Source: Bombilactobacillus bombi
GTDB lineage: Bacteria; Bacillota; Bacilli; Lactobacillales; Lactobacillaceae
Length of the DNA stretch: 64,000 nt
Direction of reading: 5' to 3'
NCBI RefSeq assembly: GCF_003522965.1
Contig: NZ_CP031513.1
Span: 1,550,001 to 1,614,000 of the forward strand
Below are positions 6,954-15,780 of the stretch, in pieces; position 1 is the stretch's first letter; every line of letters begins with the position of its first letter. The position numbers were made by a program, and so were the translations under genes. The notes beneath the pieces are model-generated. The model was not told the DNA's origin, searched no databases, and saw nothing but the letters and a program-made list of their open reading frames with translations.

Positions 6954-8150
6954 ATGTTAATTATGGCAATAAATGCCGGAAGTTCAAGCTTGAAATGGCA
7001 GATTTATGATATGCCTAGTGAAAAACGAATTGCTAAAGGAATGATTGATCGTTTAGGTAAACAAGATGCAATTTTTAAGGCTGATTATGGTGATGGAGAG
7101 AAATTTGAGCGACAAGAACCTATTACTTCCAAAGAAAAAGCTGCTACCTTAATTTTAACGCGGTTGAAAAGTTTACACATTGTTCAACGCTTAGAAGATA
7201 TTAAAGGAGTGGGACATCGAGTTGTTTCAGGAGGCGAAGTTTTTGATAAGTCAACAGTCATCACTTCTGATGTTTTACTCCAGATAAAAAATTTATCCGA
7301 ACTAGCTCCGTTACATAATAATATTGAAGCTTATTATGTCAGCGTATTTGCGCAATTATTGCCTCATTCTCAACAAGTAGCGGTATTTGATACATCCTTT
7401 TTTTCTAGTTTGAAACCGGTTAATTATTTATATCCTATTGATACTAAATATTATGATCAATACGGCGTGCGGAAGTATGGTGCTCACGGTACTAGTCACC
7501 GTTATGTTACCCAACGAACAGCGGAAATTTTGCAGCAACCATTAGAAAAAACCAACCTCATTACCTTGCATTTAGGTAACGGCGCTTCAGTTTCAGCAAT
7601 TGCTCATGGGAAAGCGATTGATACATCTATGGGTTTCACGCCATTGGCTGGATTAATGATGGGCACGCGTTCTGGAGATGTTGATCCGTCTATTATTCCT
7701 TATATCATGGAAAAAGATCATCTACAAAATATTTCCGAAATGATTAGTATTCTAAATAAAAAGTCGGGTTTATTAGGTGTATCAGGAGTTTCTAATGATA
7801 AGCGCGATATTGATGATGCCGCTGATAATGGTGATAAACGTGCACAATTAGCTCAAGAAATGTTTGTTAATCGGATTGTGAAATATGTCGGTTCCTACTT
7901 AGCATTATTGGATGAATTACCAGATGCCTTAGTCTTTACTGCTGGTGTAGGAGAGAATGATCAGCCAGTTCGGCAAGCAGTTTGTGATCAATTGCAACAT
8001 TTGGGTGTTAAAATTGATGCCGCAAAAAATCAAGCTAAGGGTCAAGAACTGTTAATTAGTACCCCGGATTCAGCAATTAAGGTCTTTGTAGTCCCAACCA
8101 ACGAAGAATTAATGATTGCTAGAGATACTTATGATTTAGCACAAAAATAA
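6954..8150 (+). CDS. ackA: Acetate kinase
   Basis: Cytosolic enzyme converting acetyl phosphate and ADP to acetate and ATP, the energy-yielding end of the phosphoketolase or pyruvate branch. Begins MLIMAINAGSSSLKWQIYD with the ASKHA phosphate-binding motif N-A-G-S-S-S, then GHRVVSGG, FDTSF, the active-site HGTSHRYV, HLGNGAS and FTAGVGEND. 398 residues is the family length. The ATG at 6954 has AAGAGGTG seven bases upstream; a TTG at 6936 would be in frame but lacks a site. Monocistronic, with its own terminator and a cre-overlapped promoter. Confidence 0.95.
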   Translation: MLIMAINAGSSSLKWQIYDMPSEKRIAKGMIDRLGKQDAIFKADYGDGEKFERQEPITSKEKAATLILTRLKSLHIVQRLEDIKGVGHRVVSGGEVFDKSTVITSDVLLQIKNLSELAPLHNNIEAYYVSVFAQLLPHSQQVAVFDTSFFSSLKPVNYLYPIDTKYYDQYGVRKYGAHGTSHRYVTQRTAEILQQPLEKTNLITLHLGNGASVSAIAHGKAIDTSMGFTPLAGLMMGTRSGDVDPSIIPYIMEKDHLQNISEMISILNKKSGLLGVSGVSNDKRDIDDAADNGDKRAQLAQEMFVNRIVKYVGSYLALLDELPDALVFTAGVGENDQPVRQAVCDQLQHLGVKIDAAKNQAKGQELLISTPDSAIKVFVVPTNEELMIARDTYDLAQK

Positions 8151-8164
8151 TAGACACGTTTGAC

Positions 8165-8200
8165 AAAATGATTTTGGTAAATTTACCGAAATCATTTTTT
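8165..8200 (+). terminator. ackA terminator
   Basis: AATGATTTTGGT and ACCGAAATCATT form a strong stem around AAATTT with a T6 tail, 15 bp after the ackA stop. Confidence 0.85.
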
Positions 8201-8216
8201 GCATAAAAATCTTTTA

Positions 8217-8241
8217 TGGAACGCGTTGCACCAACTATAAT
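8217..8241 (+). promoter_or_regulatory. LacI-type operator and -10 of the downstream regulator
   Basis: TGGAACGCGTTGCA (8217-8230) is a near-palindrome around AACGCGTT with a central CpG, the form bound by LacI/GalR proteins. It directly precedes TATAAT at 8236-8241, i.e. it covers the -35 region of the regulator gene at 8276, pointing to autorepression. Confidence 0.6.
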
Positions 8242-8275
8242 AAAAATAATTATTCAAGAGAAATGAGGTCAGTAA

Positions 8276-9238
8276 ATGGCAACTATTCGGGATGTGGCTC
8301 GTTTAAGTGGTTATTCTATTACTACAGTTTCACGGGTACTTAATCATAGCGGTTATGTTTCGCAACAAGCTTTACGCAAAATAAAACAAGTGATGCAACA
8401 ATTAGATTATGTACCAAATGAAACTGCCCGGGATTTAAGCAATGGTCAAAATCATAAAATTGGGGTTATTTTACCGCAGATCCGGACGCCTTATTTTGCC
8501 CAAATTCTCAATGGTGTTGCTGAAGCAGCTTTTTCCACGGACTATTCCATAACGTTATTGCCATCAGAGTATAATGAACAAGCAGAAGTCTACTATTTAG
8601 AACAATTGCGACGCAAAGAATATGCAGGACTTATTATCACTTCTCACGGGCTTCCCTTAGAAAAATTAGCTGCCTATACAAAGTATGGTTCGTTAGTTCT
8701 TTGCGAAGATCCTGGAAACATTTCATTGGCTGCAGTTTTTACAGATCGCTATGCGGTTTTTATTAAAATCTTTCGTTGGTTACAACAACAGCAAATTAAA
8801 CGCATTGCTTGTATGTTTTATCGGCCAGCAAAATCTAGTGCAACTACGCGTTTAACCTTAACTGCTTATCAAGAAATTTATCAAACACAATTAGCCGCAA
8901 ATTTAGTAATGACAGGCATTTCTTCGCCACGAACTGCCTATTTGGCTGCCCAAAAATTAGCACAGCAAGTTCAGGCTCCACAATGTATTTTGACTAATAG
9001 TGATAGTAATGCAGTGGCTGTCCGCCAATACTATATTGATCAACAATTGCCAATTCCAATAATTATTGGTCAAGGATACGAAATGGCCAGTTTTGCAGTT
9101 AAATTGCCGACAATTAATTATCATTTGTACGAATTAGGCCAAAAAGCTTTCGAAATTGCACTTGCAGACGCTCCTTTAACTACTAAAATTAAACTACCCG
9201 CAGATTTTATTTCGCAAAATGATCATTTTATCTTATAA
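8276..9238 (+). CDS. LacI/GalR-family transcriptional regulator
   Basis: DNA-binding repressor of 320 residues. The helix-turn-helix is canonical (MATIRDVARLSGYSITTVSR, then VLNHSGYVSQ) with a hinge ending near residue 60 (YVPNETARDLSNGQ), followed by a periplasmic-binding-protein-like effector domain beginning IGVILPQIRTPYFAQILNG. The effector domain lacks the usual long C-terminus but is complete. ATG follows ATGAGGTC. No sugar transporter or hydrolase adjoins it (ackA on one side, menA on the other), so the target cannot be read from context; the operator just upstream suggests it at least controls itself. Confidence 0.88.
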   Translation: MATIRDVARLSGYSITTVSRVLNHSGYVSQQALRKIKQVMQQLDYVPNETARDLSNGQNHKIGVILPQIRTPYFAQILNGVAEAAFSTDYSITLLPSEYNEQAEVYYLEQLRRKEYAGLIITSHGLPLEKLAAYTKYGSLVLCEDPGNISLAAVFTDRYAVFIKIFRWLQQQQIKRIACMFYRPAKSSATTRLTLTAYQEIYQTQLAANLVMTGISSPRTAYLAAQKLAQQVQAPQCILTNSDSNAVAVRQYYIDQQLPIPIIIGQGYEMASFAVKLPTINYHLYELGQKAFEIALADAPLTTKIKLPADFISQNDHFIL

Positions 9239-9246
9239 ACAAAAAA

Positions 9247-9270
9247 AACAAGACAACAATTTGTCTTGTT
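9247..9270 (-). terminator. menA terminator (between convergent genes)
   Basis: AACAAGACAA pairs exactly with TTGTCTTGTT with a 4-nt loop. A long T-run follows on the minus strand, so it mainly serves menA and also lies at the end of the LacI gene. Confidence 0.8.
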
Positions 9271-9278
9271 CGCTAGTA

Positions 9279-10193
9279 CTATGAAAATTGCTTGATAATT
9301 AAACCCAGCGCAAAGCTTAATACTTGTGTCAAAGTGATAATAAAAAGATTTTTGACTGCTAAGGGAAAAGTCTTTTTCTTAATATGCACAGCAAAAAATT
9401 GTTTAGTATTACGGTAAATAATGGGAATAACTAAAAATGTTAACAATAAAGACCAGGGTAAAATTCTCATAAAAATAGCTGCTAATAAGAAAATATAACC
9501 AATAATTAATAAAGCTGCATAAAACCAGAGGCTTTTTGGGACACCCAAGAAACGGACGATTGTGTGTCGGTTGAGGTCAATGTCTTCTTGATAGTCACAA
9601 ATATTATTAGCTAATAATAAAGCGCCAATTGCACATTGGGATAGTCCTGATGCGATAAAAATAGGTACAATTAAGTGCCAATCAAAGGCAATGGCTTGAT
9701 AAACATTAATATATACAGCAATCAGAAAGATAACAAATCCCATAGTAAAACCAGCAAAAAATTCACCCACGGGCAAAGAATTGATTGGATAAGGACCACC
9801 AGCATAGAAGAAGCCCACTGCAAAACAAAAAATTCCTAACACTAATAGAATCCATCCAACTCGGGTAACAAGAAAAATTCCTAGTAAAGCAGCTATCGCA
9901 GCCATACTAAAATCCAGCCAGCCAATTTTTTTGATATTTAAATGATTAACGCCAATGACATTGGTTTTTTTACGAAATTCTTCTTGCTCAGTCGCATTTT
10001 GATAATCCCAATAGTTGTCGTTAATATCTACAGACATGTTAAACAGTAACATGGCGACAAAAAAGCAAATTACATTGATCCAATTTAAATGATGAAAATG
10101 ATAAACTGCATAGAAAGTTCCCAATAAAAAGGGAAAAATACTAGCAGTTTTAGCTTTAATTTCAACCAATTCTAAAAACACAGATAATTTCAA
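9279..10193 (-). CDS. menA: 1,4-dihydroxy-2-naphthoate polyprenyltransferase (UbiA family)
   Basis: Integral membrane prenyltransferase that attaches a polyprenyl tail to dihydroxynaphthoate, giving demethylmenaquinone. The two Asp-rich motifs are visible: SVDINDNYWDYQNA (NDxxD) and ANNICDYQEDIDLNRHT (DxxxD). The protein has about eight hydrophobic helices in 304 residues. The likely start is a TTG at 10193, with GAGG somewhat far upstream. Diverges from a trans-prenyl diphosphate synthase that would supply its side chain. No menFDHBEC genes are in view, which fits lactobacilli that finish menaquinone from an external naphthoate precursor (inference). Confidence 0.9.
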   Translation of the reverse strand: MKLSVFLELVEIKAKTASIFPFLLGTFYAVYHFHHLNWINVICFFVAMLLFNMSVDINDNYWDYQNATEQEEFRKKTNVIGVNHLNIKKIGWLDFSMAAIAALLGIFLVTRVGWILLVLGIFCFAVGFFYAGGPYPINSLPVGEFFAGFTMGFVIFLIAVYINVYQAIAFDWHLIVPIFIASGLSQCAIGALLLANNICDYQEDIDLNRHTIVRFLGVPKSLWFYAALLIIGYIFLLAAIFMRILPWSLLLTFLVIPIIYRNTKQFFAVHIKKKTFPLAVKNLFIITLTQVLSFALGLIIKQFS

Positions 10194-10263
10194 AGTTTTT
10201 ATAATCCTCGTTTCTGTTTTTGATATACTATAATAGATTATAATACAGAAAAAGGTGGAGCCA

Positions 10264-11238
10264 ATGATTAACTCCCTATGGAGCCAAATTCCTGAGTTGA
10301 ATCAGCAGTTAGAACAAGTTCAAGGAATTATTTTAAAACAAATTAAACCTTTAAATGATCCTGTTGCTAGTTTAATCAAACAACAGATAACTAGTGGTGG
10401 GAAAATGTTACGACCAGCTTGTTTGCTCTTGTTCAGCAAGTTTGGTCCACACCAAGATAAGAACCAAAAATTACAAGCAGCAGCGGCAATGGAAGTTTTA
10501 CATTTAGCAACATTAATTCATGATGATGTGATTGATGATTCTGACTTACGCCGTAATGTGCCCACGATTCAAGTTCAGTTAGGGGATCGGAATGCTATTT
10601 ATGCGGGAGATTATTTATTAACGGTATATTTCGATTTAATTAGCCAAGTTGCTAATCATCAAAGTGAGATTATTTTTAATGCTCGTGGTATTAAAAAAAT
10701 TTTACGTGGTGAATTGGATCAATTACAAATTAATCGAAATGTAGAAGCCACTGTGAAAATGTATTTACGTGAAATTGCGGGTAAAACGGCCCAATTGATT
10801 GAATTAAGTGCGCAATTTGGCGCAATGCTGGCGCAAGCTGATAAGCATATTATTCATAAAGCGCGTTTTATTGGTCATAATTTAGGAATGGCTTTTCAAA
10901 TTCAAGATGATGTTTTAGATTATTTAGGTTCATCTAAGTTAGGCAAGCCCAAACTGGAAGATTTAAAAAATGGTGTTTATACTCTACCGTTAATTTATAC
11001 CTTATGCCAAGAAAATAGTCAATTGCCGCAGTTTTTAAAACAACATCCGCAATTAAATGATTCCCAGATACAAGATGTGGCCCAGATTGTTAAGGAACAA
11101 GGCGGTTTGACAGCAGCTCAATCATTAGCTCAAAAATACACTAATAAAGCATTAGGATTAATTAGAGAATTACCGCAGAACCAATATCGGCGTTATTTAG
11201 AACAAATCACCAAAGAATTATTACAGCGCCAACAATAG
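10264..11238 (+). CDS. Trans-polyprenyl diphosphate synthase (menaquinone side chain)
   Basis: Cytosolic chain-elongating enzyme condensing isopentenyl units onto an allylic primer to make the C30-C40 tail for menaquinone. The first aspartate-rich motif is LIHDDVIDDSDLRR near residue 80 and the second is FQIQDDVLDYLG near residue 215, with GGKMLRPACLL and a GKTAQLIELS helix between. 324 residues is typical of HepT/IspB-type subunits. ATG at 10264 is preceded by AAAGGTGGAG; a GTG at 10255 lies within that site and is unlikely. Divergent from menA, sharing a short promoter region. Whether it needs a small HepS-like partner cannot be seen here. Confidence 0.9.
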   Translation: MINSLWSQIPELNQQLEQVQGIILKQIKPLNDPVASLIKQQITSGGKMLRPACLLLFSKFGPHQDKNQKLQAAAAMEVLHLATLIHDDVIDDSDLRRNVPTIQVQLGDRNAIYAGDYLLTVYFDLISQVANHQSEIIFNARGIKKILRGELDQLQINRNVEATVKMYLREIAGKTAQLIELSAQFGAMLAQADKHIIHKARFIGHNLGMAFQIQDDVLDYLGSSKLGKPKLEDLKNGVYTLPLIYTLCQENSQLPQFLKQHPQLNDSQIQDVAQIVKEQGGLTAAQSLAQKYTNKALGLIRELPQNQYRRYLEQITKELLQRQQ

Positions 11239-11257
11239 ATAGTAATGGTATTTAAAC

Positions 11258-11296
11258 AAAAAACAGCTCAAACAAAAGTTTGTCTGAGCTGTTTTG
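11258..11296. terminator. Bidirectional terminator between prenyl synthase and cydC
   Basis: AAACAGCTCA (11261-11270) pairs with TGAGCTGTTTT (11285-11295), with A-rich and T-rich flanks on both sides. Confidence 0.8.
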
Positions 11297-11299
11297 TAA

Positions 11300-13033
11300 T
11301 CATTTAATCAAAATACCCTGATCCATTTTATATAATTCTTGAAAATGCTGATTATTTTGATATAAGTCTTGTGGATGACCTTGCATTTCGATTTGTCCAT
11401 TTTTAAGAAAAATAACTTGGTCAACATTTTTGATACCTTGTAAATGATGTGTCACCCAAATAATAGTTTTGTCTGCTAAAACACTAAAAATTGTTTGTAA
11501 CAGATCATTTTCTGTAATGGGATCTAAGCCCACTGTCGGCTCGTCTAAGAGTACAATAGGGGCATCTTGGAGAAGTATTCGCGCTAAGGCTAAACGTTGT
11601 TGTTCGCCCCCAGAAAAGCGGGAGCCAGCTTCTTGAACTGAAGTTTCATATCCTTTAGGTAAAGATTCAATCAAATCTTGCATTTTAACAGCAGCTAAGG
11701 CTTGCTTAACTTCACTGTCAGTTTTATTTTCGTTGCCTAAACGAACGTTATTAATAATCGAAGTATTGAACAAAAATGGTTGCTGATTTAAAAAGGCAAA
11801 TAATTTTTGTCTTTCAGCTTGCAAGGTCAAAACATTTATATCATTAATCAAAACTTGCCCTTTTTGAGGGGCTAAATCACCATTAATTAACTGCAATAAA
11901 GTAGTTTTACCAGTACCACTAGGTCCAATCAAGGCCAATTTATCGCCACGTTTAATAGTTTGCTGAAAATTTTTGATTAAAACCGGTGAATCTGAATTAT
12001 ATTCAAATTGGAGATGATCTAAAGTCAAAGTTTGAAAAGCAGCAGGATCTATAGTTTGCTGTGGCGGCAATTTTGTTGGTGTGGGATGCAAATTATTTAA
12101 TCTTACAATCGAATCTCTATAAGTGGGATATTCTTCAAAGCCCTGACTAATGGGGATGATAGTTTCTCCAACAGGCGCAATGGCCAAAACGAACGCAGCC
12201 ACATAATTAGCACGTGCCATACTATTAGTAAAGTGCAAATTTGTAAAAACTAAGAGTGCGATAAAAATTAATCCTAAAACTGCTTGTAAATAAAAGTCAC
12301 GCCGCCAGCGAAAATGTTTGCTGTAATTTTTAGAATCGTTTAACTGAGTTACCGTATCTTGGGTTGCTTTTCTAAAATCTTGTTGACGACCAGATAAAAC
12401 CCAGTCATTAGCTCCCAAGATATTATCAGTTAAGTTAGTGTATAAGTCATCTTTAAGGGCTTTTTGTTTTTGTCTGCGGCCAGCTTCAACAGCCACAGAA
12501 ATTAACGGTGCAATCAGCACTTCTATAGCTAACAGTAGCAAAATTAATAAGCCAAACCACAAATCAAAATAACCAATTCCAATGACGATAATTAAACTGA
12601 GCAAAATACCTACCACTGTAGGGAAAACAGTCCGTAAATAAAGATTTTGCAGATGGTCAATATCTTCTGAAAGTAATCCTAAAATATTACCAGTTTGATA
12701 TTTTTCATCGAAAAAAGCGGCATCTTGTTCCACAGTTTTATAAAGCCGAGTTCTAAGTTTAGAAGTGACTCTGAGCACCCAATTGTGGCTTTTTAAGCGT
12801 TCAACATACTTAAAAGTTGGTCGTCCAATTCCAAAAGCTCGAGTCAGTAAAATAGCTGGATAAATGATTAAAATATTGTAGGGATGAGTAGCAGACCGAT
12901 CAATGGTGTAGCCCGAAGTGAACATCAAGGCACCCCCACAAAAAGTTGTTAGCACACCTAAAATTAAGACAGTGGCTAATAAAGATTTGTACTGTTTAAG
13001 ATAGGGTTTAACCCAAGTATCATGACGCCACAT
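11300..13033 (-). CDS. cydC: Thiol reductant ABC exporter subunit CydC
   Basis: Half of the heterodimeric CydDC exporter, which moves glutathione/cysteine-type reductants and is needed to assemble cytochrome bd. An N-terminal six-helix transmembrane domain (to about residue 320) is followed by an ATPase domain with Walker A GPSGTGKTTLLQ, signature RFSGGEQQRLALARIL, Walker B IVLLDEPT and the switch histidine in WVTHHL. 577 residues is normal. Its ATG shares a base with the stop of the upstream cydD (TAATG), indicating translational coupling. Last gene of cydABDC. Some genomes swap the C and D names. Confidence 0.92.
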   Translation of the reverse strand: MWRHDTWVKPYLKQYKSLLATVLILGVLTTFCGGALMFTSGYTIDRSATHPYNILIIYPAILLTRAFGIGRPTFKYVERLKSHNWVLRVTSKLRTRLYKTVEQDAAFFDEKYQTGNILGLLSEDIDHLQNLYLRTVFPTVVGILLSLIIVIGIGYFDLWFGLLILLLLAIEVLIAPLISVAVEAGRRQKQKALKDDLYTNLTDNILGANDWVLSGRQQDFRKATQDTVTQLNDSKNYSKHFRWRRDFYLQAVLGLIFIALLVFTNLHFTNSMARANYVAAFVLAIAPVGETIIPISQGFEEYPTYRDSIVRLNNLHPTPTKLPPQQTIDPAAFQTLTLDHLQFEYNSDSPVLIKNFQQTIKRGDKLALIGPSGTGKTTLLQLINGDLAPQKGQVLINDINVLTLQAERQKLFAFLNQQPFLFNTSIINNVRLGNENKTDSEVKQALAAVKMQDLIESLPKGYETSVQEAGSRFSGGEQQRLALARILLQDAPIVLLDEPTVGLDPITENDLLQTIFSVLADKTIIWVTHHLQGIKNVDQVIFLKNGQIEMQGHPQDLYQNNQHFQELYKMDQGILIK

Positions 13034-14763
13034 TATTGCTCACCTCGCATATGTGCACTTAATTCGTAAAAAGGTCCAGAATTTTTTTGAATAATTTGTT
13101 GTACTGGTCCTTGTTCCACGATTTGACCTTGATCTAACACGATAACGTAATCCATTTGTTCCAACCAATGCAGTCGATGGGTTGCAAAAATGACTAAATG
13201 GTTTTCAAATAAAGGTAACATAGTCTGTTTTAAGGAATATTCAGTTTCAATATCTAAATGAGCTGTAGGTTCATCAAATATCAAAATATGGCGTTCCTTG
13301 GCTAAAAATGCTCGCGCCAACATGATTCTTTGGGCTTGTCCGCCTGAAATGCCTCGACCACCTTGGCCAACTTTGGTCTCTAAGCCAGCAGGTAATGATT
13401 TAATAAATTGAGTTAAGTCAGCCTGCTCCACAGCATGTTGAACATCTTGATTAGAAGCATCAGGTACATAAAAGCGAATATTGTTAGCAATTGTATCACT
13501 AAATAAATAGGGCTTTTGTGGCAAATACGTAAATTGTTGTTGCCAGCCATCTTGAGCTAAATGAGGCAAATTGTGGCCATCGACTTGAATATTACCTTCT
13601 TGCGGAATTAGAAAACCGCTGAGCACATCTAATAAAGTTGATTTACCAGCACCAGATTGCCCAACAATACCAATACGTTTGTAACCTTGAATTTGTAAAT
13701 TAATATTTTGTAAATCGTTGGGCTGTTGCTTAGCTTCATATTGAAAGCTAAGATTTTTAATGATTAGTTGACTATCTTGGTTCCAAGTGAATTCAGGTAA
13801 TAATTGACGCTGCTTTGTAGTAGGCATGGCTAAGATTTTCATGGTTGCTGTAAAGGCATTTTTACCATTGAGAGTTGCATGATAATCATTAGCAAAATTA
13901 CGCAAAGGCAAGAAATATTCCGGAGCCAAGATTAAAGTTACCATCGCTGGATACAAAGGAATTGTTCCTTTGATTAAAGCCAAACCTAGAAAAACTGCCA
14001 AAATAGCAATTGATAAAGTAGTAAACCAATCTAAAGCAAATGTTGATAAAATAGCAATTCTTAAAGTACTTAAGGTCTTTTTACGGTATTGTTCACTAAC
14101 AGTATAAATATTGTGAGCATATTCCTTACTCAGACCTAGCATTTTTAAAGTTGTCAAACCACGTAAAGCATCTAAAAAGTGATTAGATAAAACTACATAT
14201 TTGGCATATTGGGAGTCTGCTTTATCTTGAGCAGCATAACCCAGAATAATCATAAATAAGATAATAATGGGAAAAACCAGAATTAATACAATACCAGAAG
14301 TAACATTTTTAAAAAAGACAAAAACTAAGATAATCCAAGGAATAATCATCATATTCATAAATTTAGAAAGAATAAGATTTAAATAATTATTAATTTCATC
14401 CATTCCATCTAAAGCATTAGTTACAATATTTCCTGAACCGTTTTTGGCAATCATTTGGGGACCAGTAGTATAAATTTTATCCAATAACTGTCCGCGAATA
14501 TCTTCGGTAGTTTTAGTGGCATATTTATCTAAAAGAGCATCTTTAACCCAAGTTAAGAAATGCCGACATAAAAATGCAATAATAAAAAAAATTGTCGGTT
14601 GCACAATGCTATTTAAATTATGTCGTTGCCAAGAAATTACTAACGCTTCTGCAAGAAACTTTGCTTGCAGTAATATCATAAAAGCTTGCAGAATCGTTAA
14701 TCCTGCAAGCATTTTAAAGAGCGGTTTAATTTCAGGCAATTGAAATAAACGCTTATCTATCAT
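13033..14763 (-). CDS. cydD: Thiol reductant ABC exporter subunit CydD
   Basis: Partner of CydC in the membrane exporter for bd-oxidase assembly. The N-terminal transmembrane domain starts KPLFKMLAGLTILQAFMILLQ and includes the CydD-type LDKIYTTGPQMI region. The ATPase domain has Walker A GQSGAGKSTLLDVLSG, signature GISGGQAQRIMLARAF, Walker B ILIFDEPTAHLD and FATHRL. 576 residues. Three bases separate it from cydB's stop and it overlaps cydC by one base, so the four cyd genes form one tight operon. Confidence 0.92.
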   Translation of the reverse strand: MIDKRLFQLPEIKPLFKMLAGLTILQAFMILLQAKFLAEALVISWQRHNLNSIVQPTIFFIIAFLCRHFLTWVKDALLDKYATKTTEDIRGQLLDKIYTTGPQMIAKNGSGNIVTNALDGMDEINNYLNLILSKFMNMMIIPWIILVFVFFKNVTSGIVLILVFPIIILFMIILGYAAQDKADSQYAKYVVLSNHFLDALRGLTTLKMLGLSKEYAHNIYTVSEQYRKKTLSTLRIAILSTFALDWFTTLSIAILAVFLGLALIKGTIPLYPAMVTLILAPEYFLPLRNFANDYHATLNGKNAFTATMKILAMPTTKQRQLLPEFTWNQDSQLIIKNLSFQYEAKQQPNDLQNINLQIQGYKRIGIVGQSGAGKSTLLDVLSGFLIPQEGNIQVDGHNLPHLAQDGWQQQFTYLPQKPYLFSDTIANNIRFYVPDASNQDVQHAVEQADLTQFIKSLPAGLETKVGQGGRGISGGQAQRIMLARAFLAKERHILIFDEPTAHLDIETEYSLKQTMLPLFENHLVIFATHRLHWLEQMDYVIVLDQGQIVEQGPVQQIIQKNSGPFYELSAHMRGEQ

Positions 14764-14766
14764 TTT

Positions 14767-15780
14767 TTAATCCATAACTTTCTTGTGCGAAGGGGTGCGC
14801 TTGGTAAAAATCAAATAAGACCAAATGAAGTAAATCAAAACGATTGGCAATAAGATGCAAACAACGATCGTCATAACCTTTAAAGCGGTTGGTGAAGATG
14901 ATGCATCTTTAATCAAAATATCATGTGCTGGATTAGTAGCAATCATGACTCTTGGGAATAAGCCATTGAAGATTAAAATCACAACAAATGAAAGTGATAA
15001 TCCACTACCAACAAGACTCCAGCCTTCATGATCTTTATAAACGCCCCAAGCACCAATTAATGACATCACAACAATGAGTAAAGTAATAATTAAACTAGAT
15101 ACAAATTTTTCTTTGAAAAAGTCGGTCTGGAAAAATACCAACAAGGCAAAAACAACCTCACCAACAAAAAGTATCGGATATAAGAAACGATTTAAATTCT
15201 CTGCTCGTTCTCTTAAAATACCGGTTGTATTTAAACGAACATAATTCAAACCATGAATTAAAGACATTAAAACTCCCGCAATTCCACCGACTAATGATAG
15301 CCAGTTAATAATGTCGAAGAATCCTAAGTTTAAATCACCTTTAGCGTTAATAGGAACACCTTGAATCATACTAAAGAAAATAATGCAAAGCATCAAGGGT
15401 GCTAATAAACTTCCTAATACGAAAGTGTTATACCAAAAATTACGTCCACGCGAAGTTTCAGCATGATTAGCAAATTCAAATGATACCCCCCGAATGATTA
15501 ATCCTACTAAAACTAAAAGAAACATGATGTAATATCCGGAAAACAAACTAGCATACCACATTGGAAATGAAGCAAACATTGCGCCCCCAGCTGTTACCAA
15601 CCAAGTTTCATTTACCATCCAATGAGGACCAATAATATCGAGCATCACAGATTTTTCTTCCTCAGTCCGTGCAATAATGCCAGAAGCCATACCAACACCA
15701 AAGTCAAAGCCTTCTAAGAAGAAAAAACCGACAAAAAGAACACAAATTAAAAGAAACCAAATAAATTGTAAGGCACTCAT
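14767..15780 (-). CDS. cydB: Cytochrome bd ubiquinol/menaquinol oxidase subunit II
   Basis: Membrane subunit of cytochrome bd oxidase, which reduces O2 to water with quinol electrons. The protein has about eight to nine helices and typical CydB sequence: FLLICVLFVGFFFLEGFDFG near the start, then GPHWMVNETWLVTAGGAMFASFP and IRGVSFEFANHAE. 337 residues. The start codon shares its A with the stop of cydA (TAATG). CydB carries no heme ligands itself but stabilises the complex. Confidence 0.95.
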   Translation of the reverse strand: MSALQFIWFLLICVLFVGFFFLEGFDFGVGMASGIIARTEEEKSVMLDIIGPHWMVNETWLVTAGGAMFASFPMWYASLFSGYYIMFLLVLVGLIIRGVSFEFANHAETSRGRNFWYNTFVLGSLLAPLMLCIIFFSMIQGVPINAKGDLNLGFFDIINWLSLVGGIAGVLMSLIHGLNYVRLNTTGILRERAENLNRFLYPILFVGEVVFALLVFFQTDFFKEKFVSSLIITLLIVVMSLIGAWGVYKDHEGWSLVGSGLSLSFVVILIFNGLFPRVMIATNPAHDILIKDASSSPTALKVMTIVVCILLPIVLIYFIWSYLIFTKRTPSHKKVMD

